A stretch of DNA of 6,138 bases from Burkholderiaceae bacterium (GTDB lineage Bacteria; Pseudomonadota; Gammaproteobacteria; Burkholderiales; Burkholderiaceae_C). The first letter of the stretch is position 1. Every line of letters starts with the position of its first letter. Where the stretch lies: the NCBI GenBank assembly GCA_023268425.1, contig JALRFN010000275.1, forward strand, positions 1 through 6,138, written 5' to 3'. Under the pieces are notes generated by a model, which saw only the letters and a list, made by a program, of their open reading frames with translations, searched no databases and was not told the DNA's origin. Below, in pieces: positions 6,055 through 6,138 of the stretch. The position numbers were made by a program, and so were the translations under genes.

Positions 6055-6084
6055 GCTTGAATAAACAAACAGGGAGTTATTACC

Positions 6085-6138
6085 ATGACAAGAATAATTA
6101 TGCTGGGGACATACTCTAGTGCTGGGCTAAAAGGCCTT
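6085..6138 (+). CDS. Probable GYD-domain protein (N-terminal 18 codons only)
   Basis: An ATG at 6085 with AGGGAG eight bases upstream opens a frame that runs off the right edge after 18 codons, reading MTRIIMLGTYSSAGLKGL. This resembles the start of GYD-domain proteins, small proteins of about 95-110 residues whose first strand typically reads like Y-x-x-L-G-x-Y-T-x-x-G-x-K-G-L. Their function is unknown. The family call rests on this short match only; the ribosome site and intact frame make a real gene likely. It is co-directional with the small lipoprotein gene and divergent from the operon. Confidence 0.6.
   Translation, partial: MTRIIMLGTYSSAGLKGL

Noticed and set aside
5868..6086. Minus-strand open frame of 72 codons across the right-hand intergenic stretch
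   Set aside because: No good ribosome site or recognised family; it overlaps both the lipopeptide end and the GYD start in antisense. Not fully excluded, but weaker than the plus-strand genes.

Overview
The window looks like part of a chromosome from a GC-rich betaproteobacterium, most likely Burkholderiales (Comamonadaceae-like). This is inferred from codon use, the style of the TRAP and 5-oxoprolinase proteins, and roughly 57-60% GC in segments counted by hand; no marker gene fixes the taxonomy. From about position 5702 to the right edge GC drops to about 42% (hand count).

Positions 1-5665 hold six co-directional minus-strand genes. In transcription order (right to left) they are: a DUF1445 putative hydro-lyase / D-glutamate cyclase family protein (stop at 4823); a complete TRAP transporter, with periplasmic receptor (3829-4791), small 4-TM subunit (3194-3709) and large subunit (1846-3138); 5-oxoprolinase subunit B (pxpB, 1014-1763); and subunit C (pxpC, open at the left edge). 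Gaps are short (31, 119, 55 and 82 bases), and pxpB/pxpC overlap by ATGA, so one operon is likely. The third subunit, pxpA, is not in the window and may lie further left.

The gene set points to uptake and use of 5-oxoproline (pyroglutamate) and possibly D-glutamate. The TRAP system would import the ligand, PxpB and PxpC with PxpA would open 5-oxoproline to glutamate with ATP, and the DUF1445 protein would act on a related compound. Bordetella pertussis DctP6 and DctP7 are known TRAP receptors that bind pyroglutamate, and their relatives are often encoded near pyroglutamate-metabolising enzymes. Specificity here is inferred, not shown.

The right end is a divergent region. A cluster of GCATT/AATGC half-sites (5670-5695) lies inside a possible minus-strand promoter. 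A good plus-strand promoter (5735-5763) precedes a 24-residue lipoprotein-like peptide gene (5844-5918). Next comes about 165 bases with no convincing gene but with complementary arms at 5931 and 5992, and then the first 18 codons of a probable GYD-domain protein (6085 onward). I found no rRNA, tRNA, CRISPR array or insertion sequence.
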